From contig NZ_BDBL01000001.1 in NCBI RefSeq assembly GCF_001612965.1, forward strand, positions 124,001-188,000: 64,000 nt of DNA, read 5' to 3'. The position numbers and the translations under genes are program-made. Position 1 is the first letter of the stretch; every line of letters begins with the position of its first letter. The notes beneath the pieces are model-generated. The model did not search any database. It was not told the origin of the DNA and saw nothing but the letters and a program-made list of their open reading frames with translations. The DNA comes from Nocardia kruczakiae NBRC 101016 (GTDB taxonomy: Bacteria; Actinomycetota; Actinomycetes; Mycobacteriales; Mycobacteriaceae). Below, piece after piece: positions 1-12,100 of the stretch.

Positions 1-111
1 CTCCTCCGGAGTGACTTCCGCCCGGCGGCAGATTTCGTCGACTGTCGTTGCGGCGAATCCCTGCTCGGCTACCGTCGCCACCGTTGCACCCAGGATGCGG
101 GCTCGCGAATC
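1..111 (-). other. Domain: TetR-like HTH at the left edge of the giant protein
   Basis: Residues 5606-5642 read RARILGATVATVAEQGF followed by ATTVDEICRRAEVTPEE. This matches the TetR N-terminal pattern (helix, GF..TTV..IA.RAGV). The chain is cut by the window edge, so the recognition helix cannot be fully seen. Confidence 0.55.
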
Positions 112-3100
112 ATCGTGCCGCGCAAGTCTTGTCCATGGTGCGAACAACCACTCGTCCGGATCCGCCGTGGCGAGGCGGATCGACAGTGGCTCCCAGGACG
201 GCGCGAATTCGATGCCCTTGCGGTCGATGATCGCACTGCGCACGGCGGGATCGGTTTCCATCGCGTCGGCCACGGCGAGTATCCGCAGGTAGTCTTCTTC
301 CTCCCCGCGCGCCACGACTCGCCCCTGCACCAACGACACCCGCGTCCGCGACGGCCGGATCTCGGGTCGGGCGTGCGGATCGGTATTCACTGTGGCGTGC
401 ACGAGCATCCTGGCGCTGTTCTCCCGCGTCAGGGGCCGCATCAGCTCCTGCAATCGGCGGGCCGCCGCCCATGCGCCGGGCACATCGTCGATGACGACCC
501 GCAGCTTGGCCACCCAGTCGTCGATCGGCACCGGTGCACCCTGGTCCTGCTTCACCAGGTTGAATCGTTCCGCCGCGCCGCGGTGCCCGGCCAGTGCGGC
601 GAGGTATCGACCCGCCCCGCTCGTCGACGGCACCACGACCGGCACGCCCTGTTCGGTCGCCTCGGTAGCCACGCTGCCGAAACCCTCTGCCCGTGAAGGC
701 ATCACGACCACGGTAGCCGCGCGAATGTCCGCTCGAATCTCGGCGGGATCTCTCGTGTGCGGCAGCACCTCGACCGCATCCGGATCACCCACGATCTGTG
801 CCAATTCGGTGTGGGCCGCTCCGAGGTCGTTCTCGAAACCCCGGACCACCAACCGGACATCATGGCCGTGCGCGCGCAGCCGCGACACCACCTCGGCGAT
901 CTCCGCGCCACCTTTCAACGCGTCGTCCACACGGCCGAAGAGCAGAACCCGTACCGGACTGCCGGGCGCGGGCTGCGGCGGCTGTTCGGCCATGTCCAGG
1001 ACCGGCTGCAGTTCGTGCACCGATCCGTGGCCCGCCAGGGCGGCCTGCAACAGTGCGTCCGTCGCCAAGGCCGGGCCCAAGCCCGTGACCAGATGCGCCC
1101 GCCGCGATAGGTAGATGCCCGCCGCTACGCTGCCGCGACCCCGCGCAGGATCGTTCGTGAGGCTCTCCCACAGCATCGGAATCAGATGATGGACAGCGAC
1201 AATCTTGGCTGCGGGATAGGCCTTCTCGGCATTCACCGCGGCACGGAGGCCGTCGGCTTCGACGTGTACGATCACCGAATCGACCGACTCGGGCAGACTT
1301 CTCACGTGCTCGGGGTGCAGATCCCGCATCCACTCCTCGCGGAGGTAGACCTGCACGCCCGGAACCCGGAACTCGGAATCGACCTGTCCCGGTAGGACAG
1401 TCACTTCGTGCCCGGCCGCTGCCAAGCCCTCGCAGAGCGCGAGGTTCAACGTGCCCATACCCGTCCGGCCCCGCCCCCATAGAGCGCAGCACACCAGAAT
1501 TCGCTGTCTGGTGAGGTCGAGCCGGACCCGATGCCAGACCTGCCCCTCCGGCAGGGGCTCGGCCGTGTCGAGATCGATGCGGCCGTCCACATCGGACAGT
1601 CCGCGTCGCAACTCCTCGACGGTCAGCCCGGGATCGGAATCGGTGGGATCGCTTCGGGTGTAATCCAATTGGCTGACCAAGCGGTGTCGGCCGTCGGGGT
1701 CCTGGGTCGACGTGACAACGAATGTGGCGTCGTCCCCGGCAGTGGTCCGGGCGAGTTCGGCCAGGCGTGCCGCCGCGGCGATGATGTCCCGGTGCGCCGG
1801 CTTCGAGTCCTCGTCGGGCAGTCGAGCCGCGACGGCGGCGGCCAGGGCGCCCGGATTCGATACGTCGGCGCCCGATACGACCAGTTGCCAGCGAAAACCG
1901 CTGTACTCCTCGCGCATCTCGGACGCGTGCAGACGAGCATCGTCATGAGCTTCGGCCGGCCCGTAGGACGGATCGGACTCCAATCGGTCGGCGATCTCCC
2001 GTGCCTTCGCGGCGTGGTCGCGACGCATATCGCGGTTGTCCGCGAGCCACCCGTCCGGTGGCCGGAAGCCGGTGGCGGGATGGGCGAAGGCGGCGCGGTC
2101 GCGCAGGTGATCGATCAGCGCGCGTCGGTCGGAGTTCCCGTGGTCCGCAGCGGCCATTGCCGAACGGACCCACCCGAGAACCGCTTCGGGCTCCGACAAC
2201 GACCGTAGAGCATCGTCGGGTGAACCGAGTTCCTCCGTCGGCCTGCTGCCGATGCGATCGTCGGGCTGCGGCAGCCCTTGCCGCCCGGCGTTGGCGGCGG
2301 GCTCGACAAGGTAGGCCGATCGGCCGACGTCGTAGCCGTTGAAGGTCGTGTCGGCCGGATCCACCTGGACCGGAGTCAGCGTCGCGCGGATGTCGTCGAG
2401 GTACCGGAACAGGGCGGGGCGGTTGGTCGCGGCTCGGCCGCTGGCGCCGTCGATGACGATTGCGAGATGACGGCCGCGAGCTGCGGCAATACCCTGTGCC
2501 CAGGCGACGAATGTGCGATAGAAATCATCGATCGACACATGATTGATATAGGTCTCCAGGGGATTGAGACCGCGAATGAGGAGCAAGGGCACACCGGATG
2601 TGCTGGTGGTTTCGATGAGCAGGCCCGCTCCCTCCAGCCTGGCGCGGTCCGGGTCTTCCGGATTGCGGACGATGACAGCGGCCGTCATATTCGGCATCGC
2701 TTCGGCAACCGAGCGATACTTGCCCGCCCAGCAGGCGCTGGCGATATGTCCGGACAGCTCGAGCAACGGCCCACGTGTCGGAATGAATCGCAGCGGAGTC
2801 GTCTCGCTCGCGACACCGACCCCCTGAGCGCGCGCTATCGCCTCCTCGAGCGCGATAGCGCTGGTCATTCGACGGAAAGTGCGGGCGCCGTTGCGGCTGG
2901 AGAAATAGTGTGAGAACACCTCCTGGTTGGTGATGTGATCCACAAATTCCCGGACGAGGACGATCTCGTCGAGCGTCGGCTCTCCCGCACCGATATCCCG
3001 CAACCGGTCGATCCATTCCGGATATTGTTGCATCGCCCACGCAAAAGAAATCGTCCGCAAGTGGTCGTGCAACTCACCGACTCCGGCCAACAGCTGGAAA

Positions 3101-6100
3101 TTGTTCTCGAAATCCTTCAGCGAACGCAATGCCGGAAAAGGATTAGCACTACCGGATTCCGATGCGACGAGTTTCCGCAGCTCCTCCGCGAGAGCTCCCA
3201 TTTTCCGACGCGCCACATCGTTCATCACGTCGCCGTTGGCGTGCCTGCCCGACGCGAGCGAACGCTCCAATGCAGAGATGTGTCCGGTGATGCCGCGCCC
3301 GAGCTCGCCGAGTAGTTGGGTGATCGGACGCCGGGCACCGGTCATCGCCGAATGCGCGGCACGCAGATTTGCCGCCAGCCGCGCGAAACGCGTCAGCAGA
3401 TCCTCGGTCCACTGCGGCCCGGATCCGGCGCGCAGCTTGGCGACCTCCACCACGTCACTCGGCTGGTATTCCTCGGGCATCGCCGCGATACGCCCGTCGG
3501 CCGTCGCCCGGTCGAAATACGCCAGCAACTCCCGCAAAGACGCGGTATCGCCGCGGTGCCACTCGGACGTCGAAAATCTCGTCACGGCCATCAGCACGCC
3601 GGCGAGAAGATCCGACGACCGCACTTTCGCCAAGCTTTCCCGCGAGAGATGCGCTGTCTTCACCTCGGTCACGAAGGCTCGCACCACAGCCTTCAATTCG
3701 GGCAGCACTGCCGCCCCGGTACTCCGCAAGCCGAGGACTGTGTGCTCTCCGCCTTGCTCGTCATCGGCCATGACAGCGCGGACAGACCGGGCGAGTTCCA
3801 CTGTTACGTCTGCGACCAACTCCATGGCCGCGCGAATCGTCGGCGGCCGACGGCTCGCTGGCAGCGCGGCGGCCAGCGTGAAATATCTGGAGAATGCGAA
3901 AGCACTCGCGCGGTCGATGTAGAGGTCCTCGACCTCGCGCAGCTGCTGTTCGGTGAAGGTTACTTCACCCAGTATTTCCTCCGAAAACTCTCCGATTCGC
4001 CCCGACCGCAAATAGTCGTGTGCGATGCTGTGCCGGATCGCGCTCGCGGAATTGTCGTCCAGGGCAACCAGATAACTCCAGGCCCGGTGATCGAGGGCCA
4101 TCCTCGCGCTGCGCAGATCGGTTGTTTCCGGAGCGTCGGGATCTGCGCTCTTCGACACGAACTGGCGGATCATCGTCAGTAGGGCTTGATCCAGGGCCCC
4201 CGCCGGTATTTCAGCCAGGCGACGCAGCTCCCGGCCGATCCTGCCGAGATCGTCCACCCATGGCAGACCCAGACTTCCGCGTACAACGGGAGCGAAATCC
4301 GGATTGTTCGCGTCGGCCCGCCGCAGAGCCGCACGGATCTCGGCCTCCGCCAAGAATTCCACTCGGGCAGCTATCCCGGCGATACTCCAACCCGGAGTGT
4401 GCGCGACATCGAGCACGGCCTCGTAGCCTATCGGCGTGGACAGCGCGTCCAGGATGTCGGGATGGGTGGCGAGGGTGATATAGATCTGGTGTTTGTGCGA
4501 GCTGTCGAGCAGTTCGGCATCGCCGCTCGCCGCGGAGGCGTCGGCCATCCTGTTCTCCTCGACCCACTCGACGAGCTGATCGAAGAACTCGACGATATCG
4601 GCGTGCTCGGTCACCGGCCGTGCGTCCACCGCGCGAACCAGGCGTTCGATGTCGTTCGTGCTCAACGACAACCGGGAGGCGGATCGCGCGACGCTGCCGG
4701 CAGCATCGCGCGGTGGCGGCACCTCGTCGTACGTGTCCCGCGCGGCCGGGAGGGTATCCACGAACCATGAGTGCAACCGGTCTGCGGACTCTTCCACCTC
4801 GAGTTCACCGGCCGTCAGCCACCGGGCGTCGGTGATCCGGCCCTCGCTGATACCGGCGGCGAAGCGCACGGCGGCTTCCACCACCGCCACTCCGGCATCG
4901 GTGAATGTCACCGGACCCGTCGCCCGCACATTCAAGGCCACCGCCTCCGCTACGGTCGGCGACCGCCAGTCGGCGGGCGAACCACTGGGACGGGGAGATT
5001 CCCTGACCATCAGAAACCGTTCGACGCCGGTCGCGTCGACATGCCTGACCAGCGCGCCCGCATCCGGCGGCAGGACGCCGGGCACACTGCGGATATCGAT
5101 TCCGTCGATATCCCGGACGGTGGCGTCGCGCGGAAAGCCTGCCGTCAGCGAGCCGGGCGGTGTACCGAAGAGCCGTGCCAGCTCGTCGTCCAGTTGTGCT
5201 GCGAGCGTGGAGGATTCGTTGTCGAACGCGGCCGATGCGTCGCCGTGGGCGAGCAACGCCGCGGTCAGCGATTCCACGCGGTGCATCGGCACCGGCCGGC
5301 TCTCGGCGTTCGAAATCTCGGCGCCGGACCGGCCCCGCGCATCGGCCCACACGCGACCGGCCAGCTCGTCGAGGCATTGCAGACGCCAGGCAAGCCGGAC
5401 GAGCCGGTCGGCATCGGCCGGCACACTCGGGTCCCCGTTCATCTCGACGGCGCGATCGAGCACCGGCCGCAACTCCGGCCGCAGGGCCGTCGACAGCGGT
5501 CCGCCCGCCACCGCACCGAATTGTCCCGCCAAGGCACGGTATTGGTCATCGAGCCGGTGCCGGTAACGCTCGTATGCCGGCCCAGCTTCGGCCGGTCTCG
5601 CGCCGATCGGGTCGAATCGCGGGTTTGCCTCGTTCTCCGAGGGCCTGCTGCCGATGACGTCGTCGGGTCCGAATCCCGACTGGTCCACTGTGGTGGCGGT
5701 TCCCGATTTCGCCTCGCCGGGAGGAAGATTCACCACCAGGTCGGGTGAGATCTCCGGTAGGCGCAGGGTGGTGACATAGTGATGGATCACCCATTCCGGA
5801 CTGCCGACGTCGGGGCCGTCGATCTCCACCGCGGCGAACCCCACCGCGACCGCCTCCGCCGGCCTGAGCGTGGTTTTCGTTTCGTCGGTGAAGGCCGCCT
5901 CCGGAAGGCGCTGGAGCCAATCTTCGTACGATTCGGCGATCAGGCCGGTGATTCGCAGCGCCCTCCATGCGCGGCGCAGCACGGCCTCGACCTCCCGGCT
6001 GAACCGGTTGTCCGCGGCGTTGTCGATCGCGTGCCCGAATTCATGGATGACATCGTCGTGGTAGGACCGTCCGCTGGCCGGGTGGAACCCGGTCGAGCGG

Positions 6101-9100
6101 TCGTACAGATCGTCCTCGAGTGCCTGAGCTCGGTCGGCCACCCGGGACAGGTTCAGGGTCATCCACGTGCTTCGGGTGCCCCGGTTGAAAGTCTCGGCGT
6201 TGACCCCGGGATCCGCCAGGAAATCGATGCGCAGTTCGCGGATATTGCTCATGTGCGCAACCAGATCCGGGGCGTGCCGGTATCGGGTGAGCAGGTCGTC
6301 CAGTGTCTCGAGAATTTCTCGCACCGCGTCGAGGGGGACGCGGGGATGGTCGAATCCGGCGACGGCGAAGTAGGGATGGTTGAGGGTGAACTCCTCGACC
6401 AGCCGGGCTTTGGCCTGGGCGTCGGCGCTCACACCGCCGACGTGCGCGGTTTCTTCCGGGGTGTGCACCGCATACCGCTCGGCCCGGGCGAACTCGGCCA
6501 TCACCCGCGAGTGCCTGTCGAGCAACATGGTTTCCTGCGCACTCGAGAAGTCCCGCAGCCGGTCCTCGAGGTAGGACACCTGTTCCCGCATCTCGGTGAT
6601 GTCGGCGCGGGCGAAGCCGTGGCCCTGCCATACCGGGCGACCGTCGACATACCGGGTGAACTTGGTGGCGAATGGGCTCGGCACGGCCTGCTCGGAGTCG
6701 AGTGCGGTCCGCCCGCCGGTCACCTCGCCGTCCGGGCCGATACTCCAATGCCGTGTGCTGCGCCGAGTTCCGGTGACAGCATCCAGCAGGCCGAGCAGCT
6801 CCCCGGAAGCCGAATCCAGATAGCCGCGATCGACCGGACCGAACGCCGCGAATCCTTCGCTCGCCGCATCGTCGCCGACCAATCCCAAATCGTATGCCCG
6901 TGACATTCTCTGCGGCAGAACGGTATTCGCATCCCGACCGGGCACGATTTCCCGGTACAGCACTCTATGGTCGTCGCTTGCGGGGTGGGTGGCGGCGACC
7001 GGTGCGCCCATCGCACCACCGATCAGCGATATATGCCACTGTTTCGCCGCATCCTCGGCGTCGTCGTAGACCTCCTGGAGGCTCTGGTAGCCGTTACCGA
7101 ACGTGACCCGCTCGACGCTGACTCCCGGGGCGCCCGGCAGCGGTTCCCGGCGCACCACACCAGCGTCGAGGCCTTCGATGAGAAGGACCGGGAAACCGGT
7201 TGTGCGCGGGCTGTGGGGCACGCTGCCGATCCGGCCTTCCGGGCCGCCGGAAGGCCGGTCCGGCGAATCGTCGCCGGGGCCGGGGAACAGTGTGCTCAGA
7301 CGATCCAGTTCGTCGTCGCTGTCTCGGTCGGAGTCGGTGTCCGGTCGCTCACCGCGGAGCTCGAACCACACGGTCTTTCCATCGACATGCTCGACGACAC
7401 CGTGATCGGTGGCGAGCATCGTCAACAGTGGACCACCCCGTCCCGACTCGGCATTACCGCCCGGGTTGCGCCAACCCGGCAGTGTGCGGTTGTAGTCGCG
7501 AACACCCACCCGGATGACCGGGCCGCCGGGCCCATCGGTCACCGTCGCGATGACGAACCCGTGAGTTCCGTCGTGACGCGGGATGTTTCCCGCCAACTCC
7601 GATACCAGCAACTCCGCCGAGTCGACCTGATCGGAGACCGGCCACCCCACCTCGCCGGCGTGTGCCCAGTTCTCCATGATCCGGCGCACCAGCCGCCGAG
7701 TTCGCCAGCTGTCGGAACCGTCCGGGGCGCTGACCCGCACCAGATAGTCGTCGACGTCGGGCAACGCGGATGGTGCCGCACTCGGGAGCGCCCCCTGGAT
7801 CTGGATCTGGGTGAACCGCGCGACGACGCCGTCGACGGCCGAACGAGTCGCACCGAGATCGACAAGCATGGCTTCGAGATCCGCGGGGTCCAGCCCTCGA
7901 ATCGCCTCGACCACCGACGCTTCCAGACCCTCGCTCACCGCGGAGGCGACGTCGCCGGACGCTGCCCCGGCAACGTAGTCGAGGACCGCCAGCATGCTGC
8001 GCTCTCGCGCCGTACGGTTCCCCGCTTCCGGATCGGATGCCACCGCAGCGGCGGATTCGAGGGACGAGCCCGGCCCCCACAGCTTCGTCATCAGCGCAGT
8101 GCGGAAACCGTCGGGTGCTGTTGTCGCGGAACGGGAAAGGTTCGATCCGGTCGCGTTCGCCCTTTCCGAGTCGTGTGGTCTACTGCCGATCGGATCAACC
8201 GGATCTTCCCCGGTCGCCTCGGTGGGCCGGGCGAAGACGGTGCGGAGAACCTCACTCACTTCCAGCGTCAGCTGCTGGAAAGTTTCGGGCGAGATGTTCA
8301 GTCGGGCTTGCGCCTCGTCGGGCGAAAGTCCTTGCATGAGGGCGCCCACCACGAGTTCGGCGGTTGCCGGGTCCGGCAAATCTTGCAGCGCCGCGCGCAC
8401 GGTGGTCGCGAACTCGACGTCGGCTGTGGCAAGGGTCGGGTCGGCCACTTGCCGCGGGCGATCCAGCCCGGGCGCGTTGGCATCGAGCGATGACGTCTTT
8501 CCCGCGATGAGCTGCTGTGCACTTCTGACCTCAGCGGGTGCGAGATCCAGCGCCGCCGCGATCTGGTCGACTTCTGGTTGGCCACCGGTCTTTTCGACAT
8601 GGCGATTGACGAACGTGTAGACCCGGACCACCAACAGTCGTGTCGGTCTGTCGAGGTTGGGGAATCTCGATTCGAAGTATGAACTCAGCATCGCGCCGCG
8701 GACACTGCGCCAGGCGTGGGCAGCGAACGGCGGTCCACCTGGTACATGGTTGCGGATCGCGCCGAGTATCGCCTCTCGGAACCGCTGGGTCAGATCCTCT
8801 GCAGATTCCGGGAGCGAATTCCAGCGCCGAGCGGCGGCGACGGCGATCCAGTCGAACTGCTCGAAGATCGCGTTTCGGATCCGCGTCTCGTCGGAGGACC
8901 CGGCCGGCGCATCTATCAGTTGCCAGAACAGCCTGTCTTCCGGTCTTTCCTCCGGGGTGCCGCGAACCAAGAACTGCTCGACAGCCTCGCGAAGTATTTC
9001 CCGCGGCATGTCGATCGAATCACGCAGTCTTCGAAGGAAATCGAGCGTTGCCCGACCCCCGTTTTCGACATCGGCAACCGTCCGCTGATGACGTTCCATC

Positions 9101-12100
9101 CGGCCGGCAAGGTCCTTCTTGGTCAGCCCGTGATGTCGCCGGACCGCCGTGACCCATTCTCCGATCGATGCACGGTCGCGCGGGCGAGGTATCGATGTGC
9201 CGAAATAGTCCTGCAGTTCGGGAGCGAAGCGGCGGAGGGCAGCTTGCATCGTCTCGATCGGAATCCCCAGCGCTACGCGCAGATCGCGCAGGAGCCGAGG
9301 ACCGATGGGGCGATTGGTATCCTCCGCATCCCAAATTGCGACGCGATGGTCATTTGTTCGGTTCGCCAGTTCCTGCCGGTTCCAGCCGAGCCGCTCGCGG
9401 TTGGCGCGGAGCCAGTCGCCCAAGGTATCGAATGCGGGATCGTTCGGATCAGGCACCGCGAACCGTCGCTGTGCGATCGTGATCATCTGCGCGGGAATGC
9501 CGAGTGCGCCGGCGATCTGCCGCAACAACTCCTCGGGCAGGCTTTCACTGTGCTCCGCGCGCCACACCCGCTTTTTGGGAACGCCGGCGCGGTCGGCTAC
9601 TTCTTGTTGTGTCCAGATTCGACGCTGGCGGTTGGCTGTCAGCCAATCTCCGATCGTCTCGAACCGCTGGTCTCTCGGGTCAGGGGCGGCGGTGCTGACT
9701 GCGTCGGCCAGGTGCGGCGCGAATCGAAGTGCCGCTGCGTGCAGTGTGACGCGAGGAATTCCTAGCGCCCGGCCGAAGTCCTGCAGATACTTCGGCCCGA
9801 TCGTACGGTGATTCTCTGCGTTCAAAACTGTTGTACGGCTCCAGCCCATTCGGGCGCCCAGCTTCGTCTGGGTCCACTCGTGGTGTTCTCGCACCGCGCG
9901 CAGCCAGTCACCCAGTGTCCGGTACTCCGGCTCGGCAGGATCTGGAACAGGTTCCCGGAAATGGTCTGCCAGCGGGAGTTCGAAACGGAGGAGAGCGGAC
10001 AACAGTTCGGCGTCCGATATGCCGAGCACATCGATTACGTCACGTAGATAACCGAGACCGGGGCGGCGGTTTCCGGTTTCCACCATCGATACCACTGTTC
10101 GATGGCGACCCATACGAGCCCCGAGCTGTGGCTGATCCAGATCGTGGCGTTCCCGAACAGCTCTGAGCCAGTGGCCGATCGACTCGAACTCCGCCGGGTC
10201 GGGGGTCGTGAAGCGCCGCTCGGCGACCAGGACCGTCTCATCGGGCAGGGAGAGAGCCGTCGCGAACGCACGCAGATAGTCCCGGGTTACCGTCTCGCCG
10301 CCCTCAACCTTTCGTACGGTGTCGCTGGACCGACTCATACGTTCGGCGAGTTGTCCTTTCGTGTAGCCCCGTTGTTTCCGGACCGCCGTCATCCACGCGT
10401 TCAACGTGCGGTATCGGGGATCGTTCGGTTCTGGAACCGAATCGGCCAGATAGTCCGCCAAGTCGGGCGCAAAGCGAAGAGCAGCCGTGCGCAGTGCGTC
10501 GTTCGATAACCCGTATGCAGTGCCCACTGCACGCAGATAATTGAGCGTTACCGGGTAGCGCCCGATCTCCGTCCTGCGAACGGTTTCGACCTCGAAGCCG
10601 ATACGCTGCGCAACCGTCTGCGGTGTCCACCCGCGGTGGTTGCGCAATGCGACGAGCCACTCGCCGACGGTCCGAAATCGGTCGTCGGTCGGTGGCGGGA
10701 TCGACTCACCGAAATGGTCTGCGAATCTGGGCTCGAAGCGCGCAACCGCGGAACGCAAAACCTCTTCCGGGACCTCGACGGCCGCAGCATATTCCCGCAG
10801 GTAGGCAACTGTCACAGGGCGGCGCCCGAGTTCGATGCTCTGCACGCTGTATTTGCTACGGCCCATGCGAGCCGCGAGATCCGGTCGGCTGATACCACGA
10901 AGTTCGCGGTCGGCGCTGAGCCAGTCGGCCATCGACTCGACACGGTCGTCGGTCGGATCCGCCCCTGTCCGGCTCGTATCGGTGCCGACGGCCGGCGCGG
11001 CCTGATCACTCGCAGGTAGCGGCCGGTGTAGTTCGAACCAGGACGACTTGCCTGAGCCGTCGTCGAACACGGTGATGCCGGACTCGTCGGCGGCGGCCGC
11101 CATGATCGGCAGGCCGCGGCCCCGTTCGGCGAATTCATCCGGCATATCGTGCATTTCAGGGGCGAAGGTGCTCTCGTCGAGAACTTCGAAACGCAGTTTC
11201 CGCGCGGCCTCGGCATCGGTCTGGGTGATGACGACCTCGACCTTGCCGTCGGTATCGGCGAGGGAGTTCGCCATCAGTTCCGACATCAGAATGACCGCGA
11301 TGTCGACGCCGTCGGAGTCCAGCCAGCCGAACGATTGGTTCAGCAGTTCCTCGAGGCGGTGACGTTCCGCGGCGACTTCGCTGGTGCGGGCTCGCTCGCC
11401 TTCTCGGCCGGACGGGCCCGCTGCCGTGCCGGTCTCCCGCACGGTGTACTGCTTGCGGGTGCTCGGTGCCGGCTGATTTGCCGCGCTCTCCGACGGCCTG
11501 CTGCCGATGCTCCCCAGTGCGGCACCGGTTCGGTCTTCGGCAACTATGGGGCCCGGACCCCCGTAGGGCCGACGACCGACCTCGACACGTTCGTCGCGGC
11601 GCGGATCGTCCGATCCGGTCTCTGCGTCGTCCAGTCGGATCGGCACCGCCGCGCCCAGGTCCGATAGCCCCGCGGTTATCGCATCGAATTCGTCCATCGT
11701 GGTGTCGCGAACGACGACTCGCCGGGATGGCTGTCGGGCCTCGGCGGCCGGGGTGCCCATGCGCGAGCCGACGAGGTTGCCTTCGCGGTCGAACTCGATG
11801 CTTTCGAACAGCCGCTTTTCCACCGGCATCCGATCGATGAACTTCTTCTGCTCGCGGCGCCATTCATCGAATCCGACCGCCTTGTTCAGCAACGCCCGGC
11901 GGTTCCGGAGGTCCTTGGGGCCGTAGTCGTTCGCGGTGTCGCCGTCTCGCGAGGCCGCCAGGTCGACGACGACCAGGTTCGGTCGGTCGACCGAGTCGCT
12001 GTCGTTGACCAGCAGGACCATATGGTCGTCGGCGTCGGCGCTGCCGGACGCGCGGGTGTCCTTCCATTTGTAGACCAGGACGCTGATCCCACCCGGCCGG

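Noticed and set aside
6967..8493. Long plus-strand frame of 508 codons opposite the giant gene
   Set aside because: It is antisense to recognised ATPase and sigma-like sequence, has no domain similarity, and is expected from GC-rich third positions.
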